DNA of 64,000 bases, taken from NCBI RefSeq assembly GCF_007713465.1, contig NZ_VMSG01000003.1, positions 242,200 through 306,199 of the forward strand, read 5' to 3'. The notes beneath the pieces are model-generated. The model did no database searches. It worked only from the letters and a program-made list of their open reading frames with translations, and was not told the DNA's origin. Each line of letters starts with the position of its first letter. Positions within the stretch are counted from its first letter, which is position 1. Source of the stretch: Pseudomonas sp. H3(2019) (GTDB lineage: Bacteria; Pseudomonadota; Gammaproteobacteria; Pseudomonadales; Pseudomonadaceae). Shown piece after piece: positions 35,255-44,652 of this stretch. The translations under genes were made by a program, and so were the position numbers.

Positions 35255-36602
35255 AGGCTGGAGCTCTTCGACCAGTCGCTTGCTGGCGCTCTACAGTACG
35301 TTGTTCGTGATCTGGAGCGGTGTCCTGATGGGCGGACTCTATTACGAAGTTTCCGGCTACATGAACCGTCTGGCCAAACACTCGTTGATGCAGCGCCAGC
35401 ACCTGCTCTCGCGTTTTCAAGGCGATCAACTGATCGAAGCGCTGACCACCAGCATGCAGTTCGATATGCCGAATGTGGATGCCTTTGGGGTATTCGACCG
35501 CCAAAAAAAACCGCTGAACGGAGCAATCCGGAAAATCCCTGCACAACTGCCGCTGGACGGCCATATTCACGAATTGAACAGTTGCGTAGATTCCGACGAT
35601 CCCGCGCTGCCGCAGTCCAGTTGTTATGCCATCGCGACCCACATCCAGAATGACCGCTGGCTGGTACTGGTTCGGGATAACGGTTCATTACTCGCAGTCA
35701 CCCTGATCATTTGGCATGCGCTGCTCTGGGGTATTGCCTTGACCATCATTCCCGGTATCGCGGCCTGGCAACTGTTGCGCCGCCGCCCACTGCACCGGAT
35801 TCGAGCGATTCAGGCCAGTGCGCAATCCATTGTCGCCGGCAAACTGACCCATCGCCTGCCGCTGTCGGATCGACGCGACGAACTGGATATGCTCGCCGCT
35901 ATCGCCAACGCCATGCTTGAACGCATCGAGCGGTTGCTGAATGAAGTCAAAGGTACATGCGACAACATTGCACATGACTTGCGCACCCCCCTCACCCATA
36001 TACGGACACAGCTCTACCGTATTCAACAACAGGCCAGTGAAGGTTCGCCGCAAGCCTTGCAAATGAACAAGGTCATTGCCGAAGCCGATACGTTGATGGC
36101 GCGCTTTCGCGGCCTGCTGCGCATCTCTGAACTGGAAGATCATCAGCGTCGCTCCGAGTTCATCCAGTTCGATCCAATGACGTTGTTGAAGGAGGTTCAT
36201 GACTTCTATTTGCCGCTTGCCGAGGAGCGCCAACTCACCCTGCTGTTGCAGCTACCGCAATCGCTGCCATCCCTGGACGGCGACCGGGCATTGCTGTTCG
36301 AAGCGCTGGCCAACCTGCTGAGCAATTCGATCAAATTCACACCGCACGGCGGTGAGGTCATCCTCAAGGCCGTCAGTCATGAAGGCAGCACACGGATCGA
36401 AGTGTTGGACTCCGGCCCGGGAATTCCTCCCGCTGAACGAGAGGCGGTATTCCAGCGGTTCTATCGCTGCGACAGCACTCACCAGCAGAGCGGCTTCGGA
36501 CTGGGGCTATCGATTGTCGCAGCGATCATCGATCTGCACGGGTTCAGACTGGAGGTCGGAACCCGTGAGCATGGAGGCGCTCGGCTGGTTCTGGATTGTT
36601 GA
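35232..36602 (+). CDS. sensor histidine kinase
   Basis: The 456-residue kinase has an N-terminal membrane helix (residues ~15-38), a periplasmic sensor part of about 120 residues, and a second membrane helix at about 155-178. A HAMP domain, the dimerisation H-box (AHDLRTPLTH, His248) and a HATPase domain with N (LSNSIKF), G1 (DSGPGIP) and G2 (GFGLGLS) boxes follow. All catalytic motifs are present. It overlaps the response regulator gene and ends 82 bases before the convergent lipoprotein gene. Confidence 0.93.
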   Translation: MSLLTPSKGWSSSTSRLLALYSTLFVIWSGVLMGGLYYEVSGYMNRLAKHSLMQRQHLLSRFQGDQLIEALTTSMQFDMPNVDAFGVFDRQKKPLNGAIRKIPAQLPLDGHIHELNSCVDSDDPALPQSSCYAIATHIQNDRWLVLVRDNGSLLAVTLIIWHALLWGIALTIIPGIAAWQLLRRRPLHRIRAIQASAQSIVAGKLTHRLPLSDRRDELDMLAAIANAMLERIERLLNEVKGTCDNIAHDLRTPLTHIRTQLYRIQQQASEGSPQALQMNKVIAEADTLMARFRGLLRISELEDHQRRSEFIQFDPMTLLKEVHDFYLPLAEERQLTLLLQLPQSLPSLDGDRALLFEALANLLSNSIKFTPHGGEVILKAVSHEGSTRIEVLDSGPGIPPAEREAVFQRFYRCDSTHQQSGFGLGLSIVAAIIDLHGFRLEVGTREHGGARLVLDC

Positions 36603-36684
36603 TCTGGTTAGATCCGGTTCGGGCAAAGCCATAGTGCGCCGACCTGGCCAGTTTCAGTCGCGCGCGATAGCCCTCTGGAAGTGC

Positions 36685-37095
36685 TTACCCCGGCATGCAT
36701 CTAAAGTCGCCAGTCTGCGCGACTTGCTGGCCGTGGGAGTCCTCCAGACGGGCACTGACTTCCTGCCCCAGGCTCGACTCCACCAGTGTGTAGTGTTCGC
36801 CCGCCTTGAATTGGTTGTAGCGGACCTCGCCTTGGCAGTCCTGCTGGTTCGAGTCACCACTCGGGATCTCGAACAGCGTCACGGCCAGATCATGAGCACC
36901 GGGGGTCACTTCGAAAAAGCGTCCGTCATCGATACGTTTGCCATCCACCCGTTCTGCCAGCATGTCATTGGGCGCCTCATCCCGAAGCCCGATCCAGGCC
37001 ATGCCCGGATCAGGTTTTGGCATCGGGCCGGCACAGGCGGACAACAGACAGGCCACGCTCAGGCCAGGAATCAGCAACAGTTGTTTAAGTGTCAT
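36685..37095 (-). CDS. lipoprotein, paralogue A
   Basis: The 136-residue protein has a lipoprotein signal peptide ending in the lipobox LLSAC (LSACAGPMP). The mature protein has a VDGKRIDDGRFFEVTPGAHDL core and a late QVAQTGDF segment, both shared with the next gene. GAGAGAG lies upstream of the ATG at 37095. I know no function for the family. It is probably anchored to the outer membrane, because no Asp follows the lipid-bearing Cys. Confidence 0.8.
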   Translation of the reverse strand: MTLKQLLLIPGLSVACLLSACAGPMPKPDPGMAWIGLRDEAPNDMLAERVDGKRIDDGRFFEVTPGAHDLAVTLFEIPSGDSNQQDCQGEVRYNQFKAGEHYTLVESSLGQEVSARLEDSHGQQVAQTGDFRCMPG

Positions 37096-37172
37096 CGAAT
37101 GACTCTCTCTCATGTAAAAAACACAGACCCCGGCATGCCTGAAGGTCAATCAGCAATCGTTGGAAAGCTGGC

Positions 37173-37577
37173 CTACAAACACTTGAAGCGGTCGCTTTGC
37201 GCGACTTGCTTGCCGTGAGAATCCATCAGGCGGGCGCTGGCGGACAGCCCCTCGCTCGACGTATTTATCTGGTAATGCTCACCTGCCTGAAAGTCGCTGT
37301 ATTGAAGATGCCCCATGCAAGTGGGCTCAACCGAGCTGCCATCTGCCCCGGTCAGCAGCGTCATCTGCAGGCGATGAGCGCCAGGCTTGACCTCGAAATA
37401 GCGACCATCGTTGACTCGCCGGCCATCGACCCGATCCGCCAGCAAACTGCTGCTCGAGGGTTGTTGCAGACCAATCCAGGCTTCGCTCGGATCGGACTTG
37501 GGGACCGGCCCCGCACAGGCGGACAACAGGCCGACCAGACCAAGACTTGAAATCAGTAACAGGGGTTTGAATGTCAT
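37173..37577 (-). CDS. lipoprotein, paralogue B
   Basis: The 134-residue protein is a tandem paralogue of the lipoprotein gene that follows it. It has the same LLSACAGP lipobox, a VDGRRVNDGRYFEVKPGAH core, a QAGEHYQI segment, and a HGKQVAQS end. It is transcribed away from the RND operon, with which it shares a 225-base divergent promoter region. The two lipoprotein genes are 77 bases apart and likely form one transcript. Function is unknown. Confidence 0.8.
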   Translation of the reverse strand: MTFKPLLLISSLGLVGLLSACAGPVPKSDPSEAWIGLQQPSSSSLLADRVDGRRVNDGRYFEVKPGAHRLQMTLLTGADGSSVEPTCMGHLQYSDFQAGEHYQINTSSEGLSASARLMDSHGKQVAQSDRFKCL

Positions 37578-37724
37578 TGAAGAAAACCTCGCAAGTGACA
37601 GCCGATGTCGTCGGCAGGGTTGAAAGCAGCCCATCGGCTTGAGCGTCAGAGTGGCGAGACAGGCAGGTGCAGACAAATGAATTCAGGTGAAAGGATTTTC
37701 AGGAAATCGGTAAAAGTTTCTTCA

Positions 37725-37740
37725 TCCCGATGAAGGCAAA
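37725..37740. promoter_or_regulatory. short palindrome in the divergent lipoprotein/RND promoter region
   Basis: CTTCAT and ATGAAG flank four bases (TCATCCCGATGA core) in the 225-base gap between the lipoprotein genes and the RND operon. It is a plausible regulator site by position alone. Nothing else clear was seen in the gap. Confidence 0.25.
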
Positions 37741-37802
37741 TTGTTAGTTTGCAACCGCAAGACTGCCGAGGATTGCAACTCAACTCCTCGGAGGTTTACG
37801 GC

Positions 37803-40800
37803 ATGCTCGGGCTGGTAAAGACTGCACTGCTAAAGCCCTACACGTTTATCGTGCTGGCAATTTTCATCTGCATCATCGGGCCCATGGCTGCGCTGCGCAC
37901 ACCTACCGATGTCTTCCCCGACATTGGCATTCCGGTGATTGCAGTGGTCTGGCAATACAACGGACTGGCCCCGCAGGATATGGCCGGACGGGTGATCTAT
38001 ACCTATGAGCGCTCCCTGAGCACCACGGTCAACGACATCGAACATATCGAGTCGCAATCGCTGCCGGGCATGGGCATCGTCAAGATTTTCTTCCAGCCAG
38101 GCGTCGATATCCGTACCGCCAATGCCCAGGTTACGGCGGTGTCACAGACAGTCCTGAAACAGATGCCCCCGGGGATTACCCCGCCGCTGGTCCTGAACTA
38201 CAGCGCCTCCACGGTGCCAATCCTGCAGATGGCGTTCTCCAGCCCGACCCTGTCGGAAGCGAAAATTCGCGACCTGGTGCAGAACAATATCCGCCTGCCA
38301 CTGACGTCGGTCCCGGGCTTGGCGATCCCCACCCCCATGGGCGGCAAACAGCGCCAGATCACTCTCGACCTCGACCCTCAGGCGCTGGCCGCCAAGGGGC
38401 TCTCGGCCCAGGACGTGGGTAACGCGTTGGCGGCTCAAAACCAGATCATCCCGGTGGGTACCGCCAAGCTCGGCCCCAACGAATACACAGTGCTGCTCAA
38501 CAACAGCCCGCAAGCCATCGACGAACTCAACGACCTGCCGATCAAGACGGTCGACGGCGCGCTGATCACCATCGGCCAGGTGGCCCACGTGCGTGACGGC
38601 TCACCGCCACAGACCAATATCGTACGGGTCGACGGCCGACGCGCCGTGCTGATGCCGGCCCTGAAGAACGGCAACATGTCCACCCTGTCGATCATCGACG
38701 GCATTCGCCAGATGCTGCCGCGCATCAATGAAACCCTGCCGCCATCGCTCAAGACTTCACTGCTGGGCGATGCTTCGGTGTTCGTCAAACAGTCGGTGGG
38801 CAGCGTAGCCCGGGAAGGCATCATCGCCGCCTTGCTGACCAGCGCGATGATCCTGCTGTTTCTTGGCAGCTGGCGTTCGACCCTGATCATCGCTGCCTCG
38901 ATTCCGCTGGCGGTACTGTCGGCCATCGCCCTGCTGGCCGTCAGCGGCCAGACCCTGAACGTCATGACCCTTGGAGGGCTGGCGTTGGCGGTGGGGATTC
39001 TGGTGGACGATGCCACGGTGACCATCGAGAACATCAACTGGCATCTGGAACAAGGCAAGGCCGTGAAGACCGCGATCCTCGACGGTGCGAAACAGATTGT
39101 CGGTCCGGCCTTCGTGTCGTTGCTGTGTATCTGCATTGTGTTCGTGCCGATGTTCCTGCTGCAGGGCATCGCCGGATACCTGTTCCGGCCGATGGCCCTG
39201 GCGGTGATCTTCGCCATGGCCAGTTCGTTCATCCTCTCGCGGACGCTGGTGCCGACCCTGGCGATGTTCCTGCTCAAACCCCATGTGCCCGAGCAAGGTC
39301 CGGGGCATCACCCGGAAGATGAATTCATCAATCATCATGAGGGCGAACATCACCACACGCCTCGGCATCCATTGCTGCAAGCACTGCTGAATTTCCAGCA
39401 GGGGTTCGAACAACGATTTTCCAACCTGCGGGACACCTACTACGGACTGCTGGAACTGGCTCTGGAATACCGCAAGCGGTTCCTGTTGGGATTTCTGGCC
39501 TGTGTCCTGGCTTCCTTTGCGCTGCTACCGAGCCTGGGCCAGGACTTTTTCCCGGCCACCGACGCCGGTGCGCTGTCTTTGCATGTGCGCTTGCCACTGG
39601 GCACGCGGATCGAGGAAAGCGCTGCGGCCTTCGACCGGATCGAAGCACGCATTCGCGAGATCATTCCGGCCGAGCAACTGGACACGATCGTCGACAATAT
39701 CGGTATCCCGCTGAGCGGCATCGACATGGCCTACAGCAACAGCGGCACCATCGGTCCACAGGATGGTGACATTCAAGTGACCCTCAAAACAGAACACAGC
39801 CCCACCGCCGACTACGTGAAGCGGCTGCGCGAGGTCTTGCCCGAAAGTTTCCCCGGCAGCCATTTCGCTTTTCTGCCGGCGGACATCAGCAGCCAGATCC
39901 TCAACTTCGGCGCACCGGCGCCGCTGGACGTGAAAATCTCCGGACCCAATAGCGATGCCAACCGGGCCTATGCGGTGGAGCTGGAGCGGCGGCTGCAACA
40001 TGTAGCCGGGATTGCCGACCTGCGAATCCAGCAGTCCACCGGTTATCCGTCGCTGCAAGTCAAGGTCGATCGACTACGGGCCAACGGCTTGGGCATCACC
40101 GAGCGTGACGTGACCAACAGCATGGTCGCGTCCCTGGCCGGCAGCTCCCAGGTCGCGCCGACCTTCTGGCTCAACCCGGCCAACGGCGTGTCGTATGGAG
40201 TGGTCGCGGCCACCCCGCAATATCGCCTGGACAGCCTGCCATCGCTGGAAGCCTTGCCGGTCACCGGCAGTGACGGCCGCTCGCAGATCCTCGGCGGCCT
40301 GGCGAGTATTTCCCGGGTGCAGAGCGAGGCGGTCGTCAGCCACTACAACGTCATGCCGACCCTGGATCTGTACGCCAACGTGCAGGGCCGTGATCTCGGC
40401 GGCGTGGCCAAGGACATCCAGAAAGTTCTGGACGACACCGCTTCCTTGCGCCCCAAGGGCTCGGTGATCAGCCTGCACGGGCAGATCGACGCCCTGCATG
40501 AAGCCTTCAGTGGGCTGAGCTTCGGCTTGCTGGGTGCGGTGGTGCTGATCTATCTGCTGATCGTGGTCAACTTTCAGTCCTGGGTCGATCCGTTCGTGAT
40601 CATCACCGCCCTCCCCGCGGCGCTCGCCGGGATTGTCTGGATGCTCTTTCTCAGTGGCACCTCGTTATCGGTGCCGGCACTGACCGGGGCAATCCTCTGC
40701 ATGGGGGTGGCTACCGCTAACTCGATTCTGGTGGTGAGTTTCTGTCGCGAACGCCTGGCGGAACATGGCGATGCCCTCAAGGCAGCGCTGGAAGGCGGCT

Positions 40801-41036
40801 ACACGCGCTTTCGCCCGGTGTGCATGACGGCCCTGGCGATGATTATCGGCATGCTGCCGCTGGCCCTGTCCGAAGAACAGAACGCACCACTGGGCCGCGC
40901 CGTCATCGGCGGCCTGATCCTCGCGACCACTGCCACTCTACTGTTCGTTCCGGTGGTGTTCAGCCTGGTCCACGGACGTCAATCTCGCGCTATTGCTGAA
41001 GAAAATTTTGCTGGAGAAAGCTCTCATGTCGCCTGA
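37803..41036 (+). CDS. RND efflux permease with His-rich loop
   Basis: The 1077-residue inner-membrane pump has the twelve-helix RND plan with two large periplasmic loops. The helix-4 proton-relay pair is Asp402-Asp403 (ILVDDATVTIEN). At the position of AcrB Lys940 it has Ala972 (GVATANSILVV), so the relay differs from AcrB/MexB. After helix 6 a loop at about residues 493-521 is very rich in His (GHHPED, INHHEGEHHHTPRH), which may bind a metal. GGAGG precedes the ATG at 37803. It heads a permease, adaptor, outer-membrane channel operon. Substrate is unknown. Confidence 0.9.
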   Translation: MLGLVKTALLKPYTFIVLAIFICIIGPMAALRTPTDVFPDIGIPVIAVVWQYNGLAPQDMAGRVIYTYERSLSTTVNDIEHIESQSLPGMGIVKIFFQPGVDIRTANAQVTAVSQTVLKQMPPGITPPLVLNYSASTVPILQMAFSSPTLSEAKIRDLVQNNIRLPLTSVPGLAIPTPMGGKQRQITLDLDPQALAAKGLSAQDVGNALAAQNQIIPVGTAKLGPNEYTVLLNNSPQAIDELNDLPIKTVDGALITIGQVAHVRDGSPPQTNIVRVDGRRAVLMPALKNGNMSTLSIIDGIRQMLPRINETLPPSLKTSLLGDASVFVKQSVGSVAREGIIAALLTSAMILLFLGSWRSTLIIAASIPLAVLSAIALLAVSGQTLNVMTLGGLALAVGILVDDATVTIENINWHLEQGKAVKTAILDGAKQIVGPAFVSLLCICIVFVPMFLLQGIAGYLFRPMALAVIFAMASSFILSRTLVPTLAMFLLKPHVPEQGPGHHPEDEFINHHEGEHHHTPRHPLLQALLNFQQGFEQRFSNLRDTYYGLLELALEYRKRFLLGFLACVLASFALLPSLGQDFFPATDAGALSLHVRLPLGTRIEESAAAFDRIEARIREIIPAEQLDTIVDNIGIPLSGIDMAYSNSGTIGPQDGDIQVTLKTEHSPTADYVKRLREVLPESFPGSHFAFLPADISSQILNFGAPAPLDVKISGPNSDANRAYAVELERRLQHVAGIADLRIQQSTGYPSLQVKVDRLRANGLGITERDVTNSMVASLAGSSQVAPTFWLNPANGVSYGVVAATPQYRLDSLPSLEALPVTGSDGRSQILGGLASISRVQSEAVVSHYNVMPTLDLYANVQGRDLGGVAKDIQKVLDDTASLRPKGSVISLHGQIDALHEAFSGLSFGLLGAVVLIYLLIVVNFQSWVDPFVIITALPAALAGIVWMLFLSGTSLSVPALTGAILCMGVATANSILVVSFCRERLAEHGDALKAALEGGYTRFRPVCMTALAMIIGMLPLALSEEQNAPLGRAVIGGLILATTATLLFVPVVFSLVHGRQSRAIAEENFAGESSHVA

Positions 41037-42192
41037 TCAAAAACCTTCGCGCAAACGTCTGATGCTGGTCGGTGTCGGCGGCCTGACCCTGGCCGCGCTG
41101 CTGGTCGCCAACGGCCTGGCTGCCCGCACCCGCCATGAAAAAGCCGTTGCCGCCTGGACCGAAACGGCGGCCATGCCCTTGGTCAGCGTGTTCCAGCCGC
41201 AACAGAATGTGCATGGCGACAGCCTGCGTCTGCCGGCGCATCTGGAAGCCTGGAGCAAGGCACCGATTCATGCCCGGGTCAGCGGCTACCTCAAGGACTG
41301 GAAAACCGACATTGGTACTCCGGTCAAAGCCGGGCAGATCCTCGGCGAAATCGACAGCCCGGACCTCGATCAGCAGGTCGCGCAGACCCATGCACGGCTG
41401 ATCCAGGAGCAGGCCAACGCACGCCTCGCCGAAACCACTGCGACCCGCTGGCAAAACCTGCTGGCGACGCATTCGGTGTCGCGTCAGGAAGCCGATGAAA
41501 AACGCTCCAACGCCACAGCGGCCAAGGCCAACGCCCAGGCCGCCGCCGCCGATTACGCCCGGCTCTCGGCGCTGGAAGACTACAAAACCATTCGCGCCCC
41601 GTTCGCCGGGACCATCACCGCTCGCAACACTGACATCGGCCAGTTGATCAAGGCTGACAGCGACAGCGATCCGGAGCTGTTCGACATCGCCGACACCCAT
41701 CAGCTGCGCCTGTATGTGCCGGTGCCGCAGAACTACGCCAGCGTGATCCGTCCCGGCATGCAAGCCGAATTGATTGTGCCGGAACACCCCGGCCAGTGCT
41801 TCAGCGCCAGGCTGATCGGTGACTCCACCGCCGTCGACCGCCGCTCCGGGACCTTGCTCGCACAGTTTGTCGCCGACAATCCGGACGGGGCGTTGCTGCC
41901 CGGCGATTATGCCGAAGCCACTCTGCAGATTCCGGCCGACACTCATGGCGTGAGCATTCCCGCCAGCTCGCTGATCTTCCGCGCGCAGGGCACTCAAGTG
42001 GCAGTGCTTGACCCGGACAACCATGTGCACCTGCGCGAGATTCATATCGGTCTGGACCTGGGCGCACGGCTGGTCATTGACCAGGGCTTGAAGCCTGCCG
42101 ACCGTGTCGTCGACAACCCACCGGACGCGTTGCGTGAAGGCGACTCCGTACAACTGGCCGACGCTGGAGGTTCTCATGCGCCCAAGGCTTGA
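41026..42192 (+). CDS. RND efflux periplasmic adaptor (membrane fusion protein)
   Basis: The 388-residue adaptor has an N-terminal membrane anchor (residues ~12-30), a split lipoyl domain (VSGYLKDWKTDIGTPVKAGQIL and IRAPFAGTITARNTDIGQLI), a helical hairpin rich in Ala and Asn between them, and beta-barrel and membrane-proximal domains. The ATG at 41026 has GGAG upstream and overlaps the permease gene by 11 bases. It links the permease to the outer-membrane channel encoded next. Confidence 0.9.
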   Translation: MSPDQKPSRKRLMLVGVGGLTLAALLVANGLAARTRHEKAVAAWTETAAMPLVSVFQPQQNVHGDSLRLPAHLEAWSKAPIHARVSGYLKDWKTDIGTPVKAGQILGEIDSPDLDQQVAQTHARLIQEQANARLAETTATRWQNLLATHSVSRQEADEKRSNATAAKANAQAAAADYARLSALEDYKTIRAPFAGTITARNTDIGQLIKADSDSDPELFDIADTHQLRLYVPVPQNYASVIRPGMQAELIVPEHPGQCFSARLIGDSTAVDRRSGTLLAQFVADNPDGALLPGDYAEATLQIPADTHGVSIPASSLIFRAQGTQVAVLDPDNHVHLREIHIGLDLGARLVIDQGLKPADRVVDNPPDALREGDSVQLADAGGSHAPKA

Positions 42193-43600
42193 ACCTCTCG
42201 CCGCAGTGCTGTCCATGGCGCTGACTCTGCAGGGCTGTTCGCTGGCGCCAAGCTACAAGGCGCCGCCGATCGACTTGCCCGCGCAATACCGCGAACAGAC
42301 CAGCGACGGTCCCTGGCACATGGCCAAACCCGCCGAACAGCTGTCTTCGCAATGGTGGCAGTTGTACCGGGACCCGCGTCTGGACAACCTGCAACAGCAA
42401 CTGCTCAAGGCCAACCCGGACCTGGCGGCAGCCCTCGCGCACTTTGATGCAGCGCAGGCTTATGCCGGCCAACTGCATGCCGGGCTGTTCCCACAGGTCA
42501 CCGCCAGTGCCCAGCCGCTGCGCCAGCGCCAGTCGGACAACCGACCATTACGCGGGGCCAGCCAACCGTCGGTGTACAACAGCAATACCGCAGGCTTTGC
42601 ATTGAGCTTCGACCTCGACCTGTGGGGGCGGATTCGCAACCAGGTGGCCGCAGGCGATGCCCAGGCCCAAGCCTCTGCCGACGACCTCGCCGCCGCTCGT
42701 TTGAGCTTGCAACGTCAACTGGCAACGCTGTATGTCCAGCTCAATGGCCTCGATGCCCAGAGCAAGATCCTCGCCAGTTCTCTCGATGATTACGGCCAGG
42801 CATTGCAACTGACCCGTGACCGCTATCAGGGAGAAATCGCCTCGGAACTCGATCTGACCCGAGCCCAGAGCCAACTGGCCGAGGCCAAGGCACAACTGGA
42901 CGATGTCCGCGCGCAACGCAATCTGACCGAACATGCGATCGGTGAGCTGGTTGGCCAACCGGCCAGTGATTTCCATCTGGACGCAAACAGCCAGGCCTTG
43001 AATCTGCCATCGATACCCGGCGCGCTTCCAAGCACCTTGTTGCAACGGCGCCCGGATGTCGCGGCAGCCGAGCGAAGAGTCTTTGCCGCCAACGCCGGCA
43101 TTGGTGTCGCCCGAGCGGCCTGGTACCCGGACTTCAGCCTGACGGGGCTGCTTGGAGGGCAAACCGCCGGCAGCGGCAATCTGCTGGCTGCCGGCAACCG
43201 CTATTGGGCGCTTGGGCCGTTGGTCAATCTGCCGATTTTCGACGGTGGTCGCCTTGATGCCAACGAGCGTCAGGCCAAGGCCGAATTTGAAGAAGCGGCC
43301 GCCCATTACCGCAGTCAGGTGTTGCGAGCGGTACGCGAAGTCGAAGACAACCTCGCGCAAATGCGTGACCTGCAGCGTGAGGCGGAGGATGAGCAGGCAG
43401 CCGTACATGCCGCGCAAACGACTCAGACGTTGGCCATGAACAGCTATGAAGCCGGAGCCGTGAACTATCTGGACGTAGTGACCGCACAAACCTCGGCCCT
43501 GCAGGCACAACGACGTTTGCAGGATCTGCAGACCCGGCAGTTGCAGGCGAGCGTTGGATTGGTCGTGGCGTTGGGTGGCGGTTGGAGCAACGGCAGCTGA
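42176..43600 (+). CDS. outer-membrane efflux lipoprotein, NodT family
   Basis: The 474-residue protein is a TolC/OprM-like channel. It has a lipoprotein signal (TLQGCS, Cys at about residue 22), then two repeats of the outer-membrane efflux fold, with FDLDLWGRIRNQVAAGDAQA in the first and LLQRRPDVAAAERRV and GPLVNLPIFDGGRL in the second. GGAGG precedes the ATG at 42176, which overlaps the adaptor gene by 17 bases. It completes the tripartite pump. Confidence 0.92.
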   Translation: MRPRLEPLAAVLSMALTLQGCSLAPSYKAPPIDLPAQYREQTSDGPWHMAKPAEQLSSQWWQLYRDPRLDNLQQQLLKANPDLAAALAHFDAAQAYAGQLHAGLFPQVTASAQPLRQRQSDNRPLRGASQPSVYNSNTAGFALSFDLDLWGRIRNQVAAGDAQAQASADDLAAARLSLQRQLATLYVQLNGLDAQSKILASSLDDYGQALQLTRDRYQGEIASELDLTRAQSQLAEAKAQLDDVRAQRNLTEHAIGELVGQPASDFHLDANSQALNLPSIPGALPSTLLQRRPDVAAAERRVFAANAGIGVARAAWYPDFSLTGLLGGQTAGSGNLLAAGNRYWALGPLVNLPIFDGGRLDANERQAKAEFEEAAAHYRSQVLRAVREVEDNLAQMRDLQREAEDEQAAVHAAQTTQTLAMNSYEAGAVNYLDVVTAQTSALQAQRRLQDLQTRQLQASVGLVVALGGGWSNGS

Positions 43601-43637
43601 CCGACAGTCGAGATTGACGCTGAATGTACCGGCCCTA

Positions 43638-43655
43638 TCGCGAGCAAGCTCGCGA
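43638..43655. repeat. short REP-like palindrome
   Basis: TCGCGAGC (43638-43645) and GCTCGCGA (43648-43655) pair across two bases. The sequence resembles the core of the REP next to aceK and lies after the efflux operon, where it may mark the transcript end. Confidence 0.6.
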
Positions 43656-43746
43656 GAGCCATTGCCCACGCACCGCCAATCTCGAAACTGACCGTTCCCA
43701 CCCAATCCCCGTATAATCGCGGTTTTTCTCGAAGGGCACCCCGCTC

Positions 43747-44217
43747 GTGGCAAACAAACGGTACAGCTGCATCGGTTTGTATAACCCCAAATCACCGGAG
43801 AACGTCGGTTCGGTGATGCGCGCCGCCGGCTGTTACGGCGTGGCGTCGGTGTTCTACACCGGCAAGCGTTATGAACGCGCCCGTGACTTTGTCACCGACA
43901 CCAAGAAAATCCACCACGACATTCCGCTGATCGGCATCGACGACCTGAAGAAAATCCTCCCGCTGGGCTGCGTCCCGGTGGCGGTCGAGCTGGTCGATGG
44001 CGCCCGTTCGTTGCCCGAGTACACCCACCCGGACCGTGCGCTGTACATCTTCGGGCCGGAAGACGGTTCGCTCGATAAAGAGATTCGCGAGTGGTGCGAA
44101 GACGTGGTCTACATCCCGACCACCGGCTGCATGAATCTGGCCGCTACCGTCAACGTGGTGCTTTACGACCGCATGGCCAAGGGCAATAACACCCGTTCCG
44201 GTCCAAAATTTCGCTGA
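43747..44217 (+). CDS. SpoU/TrmH-family RNA methyltransferase
   Basis: The 156-residue protein is a trefoil-knot S-adenosylmethionine methyltransferase. Motif 1 is NPKSPENVGSVMRAAG, motif 2 FGPEDGSL and motif 3 IPTTGCMNLAATVNVVLYD. Its small size is like TrmL (tRNA wobble ribose methylation), but the SPOUT family is broad, so the RNA target is not certain. It starts with GTG and has GAAGGG upstream. Confidence 0.85.
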   Translation: MANKRYSCIGLYNPKSPENVGSVMRAAGCYGVASVFYTGKRYERARDFVTDTKKIHHDIPLIGIDDLKKILPLGCVPVAVELVDGARSLPEYTHPDRALYIFGPEDGSLDKEIREWCEDVVYIPTTGCMNLAATVNVVLYDRMAKGNNTRSGPKFR

Positions 44218-44294
44218 TACGCTGAGCGCGGGATGGAACAAGACGGCCGACCGCACAGTCAGCTGTATAGCCATTGCCCTTGAGGAGACAGATC

Positions 44295-44603
44295 ATGAGC
44301 GACATCAAACGCGTAGAACCCACGCGGCTCCAGACGCCACCGACGCAAAACGTCCAGGGCTGGGAACGCATCGCGAGCACGGCCGGCGGTGTGGTGATGA
44401 TCGGCAAAGGCCTGCGCCGTGGTGGCGTGTTCGGGTTGATCGAGGTGGCGCTCGGCGGTGTAGCCCTGGCCCGCGGTATCACCGGTCACAGTTCGGCAAA
44501 AAGCTTCTTCGAAAAAAGTCGTCAGGACATGAACAACGTCCGCTCGAAAATCGAACGGGCCGGTGAAGAACTGAAAAACCTGAAAACCAACGAAGATAAA
44601 TGA
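44295..44603 (+). CDS. DUF2892-like small membrane protein
   Basis: The 102-residue protein has a GAGGAG ribosome binding site seven bases before the ATG. Two short hydrophobic segments with many glycines (STAGGVVMIGKGL and GLIEVALGGVALARGITG) resemble the DUF2892 membrane hairpin seen in YgaP. A charged helical tail (EKSRQDMNNVRSKIERAG) follows. Function is unknown. Its TGA overlaps the first base pairs of a palindromic repeat. Confidence 0.7.
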   Translation: MSDIKRVEPTRLQTPPTQNVQGWERIASTAGGVVMIGKGLRRGGVFGLIEVALGGVALARGITGHSSAKSFFEKSRQDMNNVRSKIERAGEELKNLKTNEDK

Positions 44604-44633
44604 TCGTTCCCACGCTCCCGCGTGGGAACGATC
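44602..44633. repeat. 32-base palindrome, copy 1
   Basis: GATCGTTCCCACGC and its reverse complement form a perfect 14-pair stem with a TCCC loop. An identical 32-base copy is at 47258-47289, and a related form lies at 20379-20399. It sits directly at the stop of the DUF2892-like gene and is probably both a repeated element and a transcript end. Confidence 0.88.
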
Positions 44634-44652
44634 AACAGCGTTGATCAGGCCG

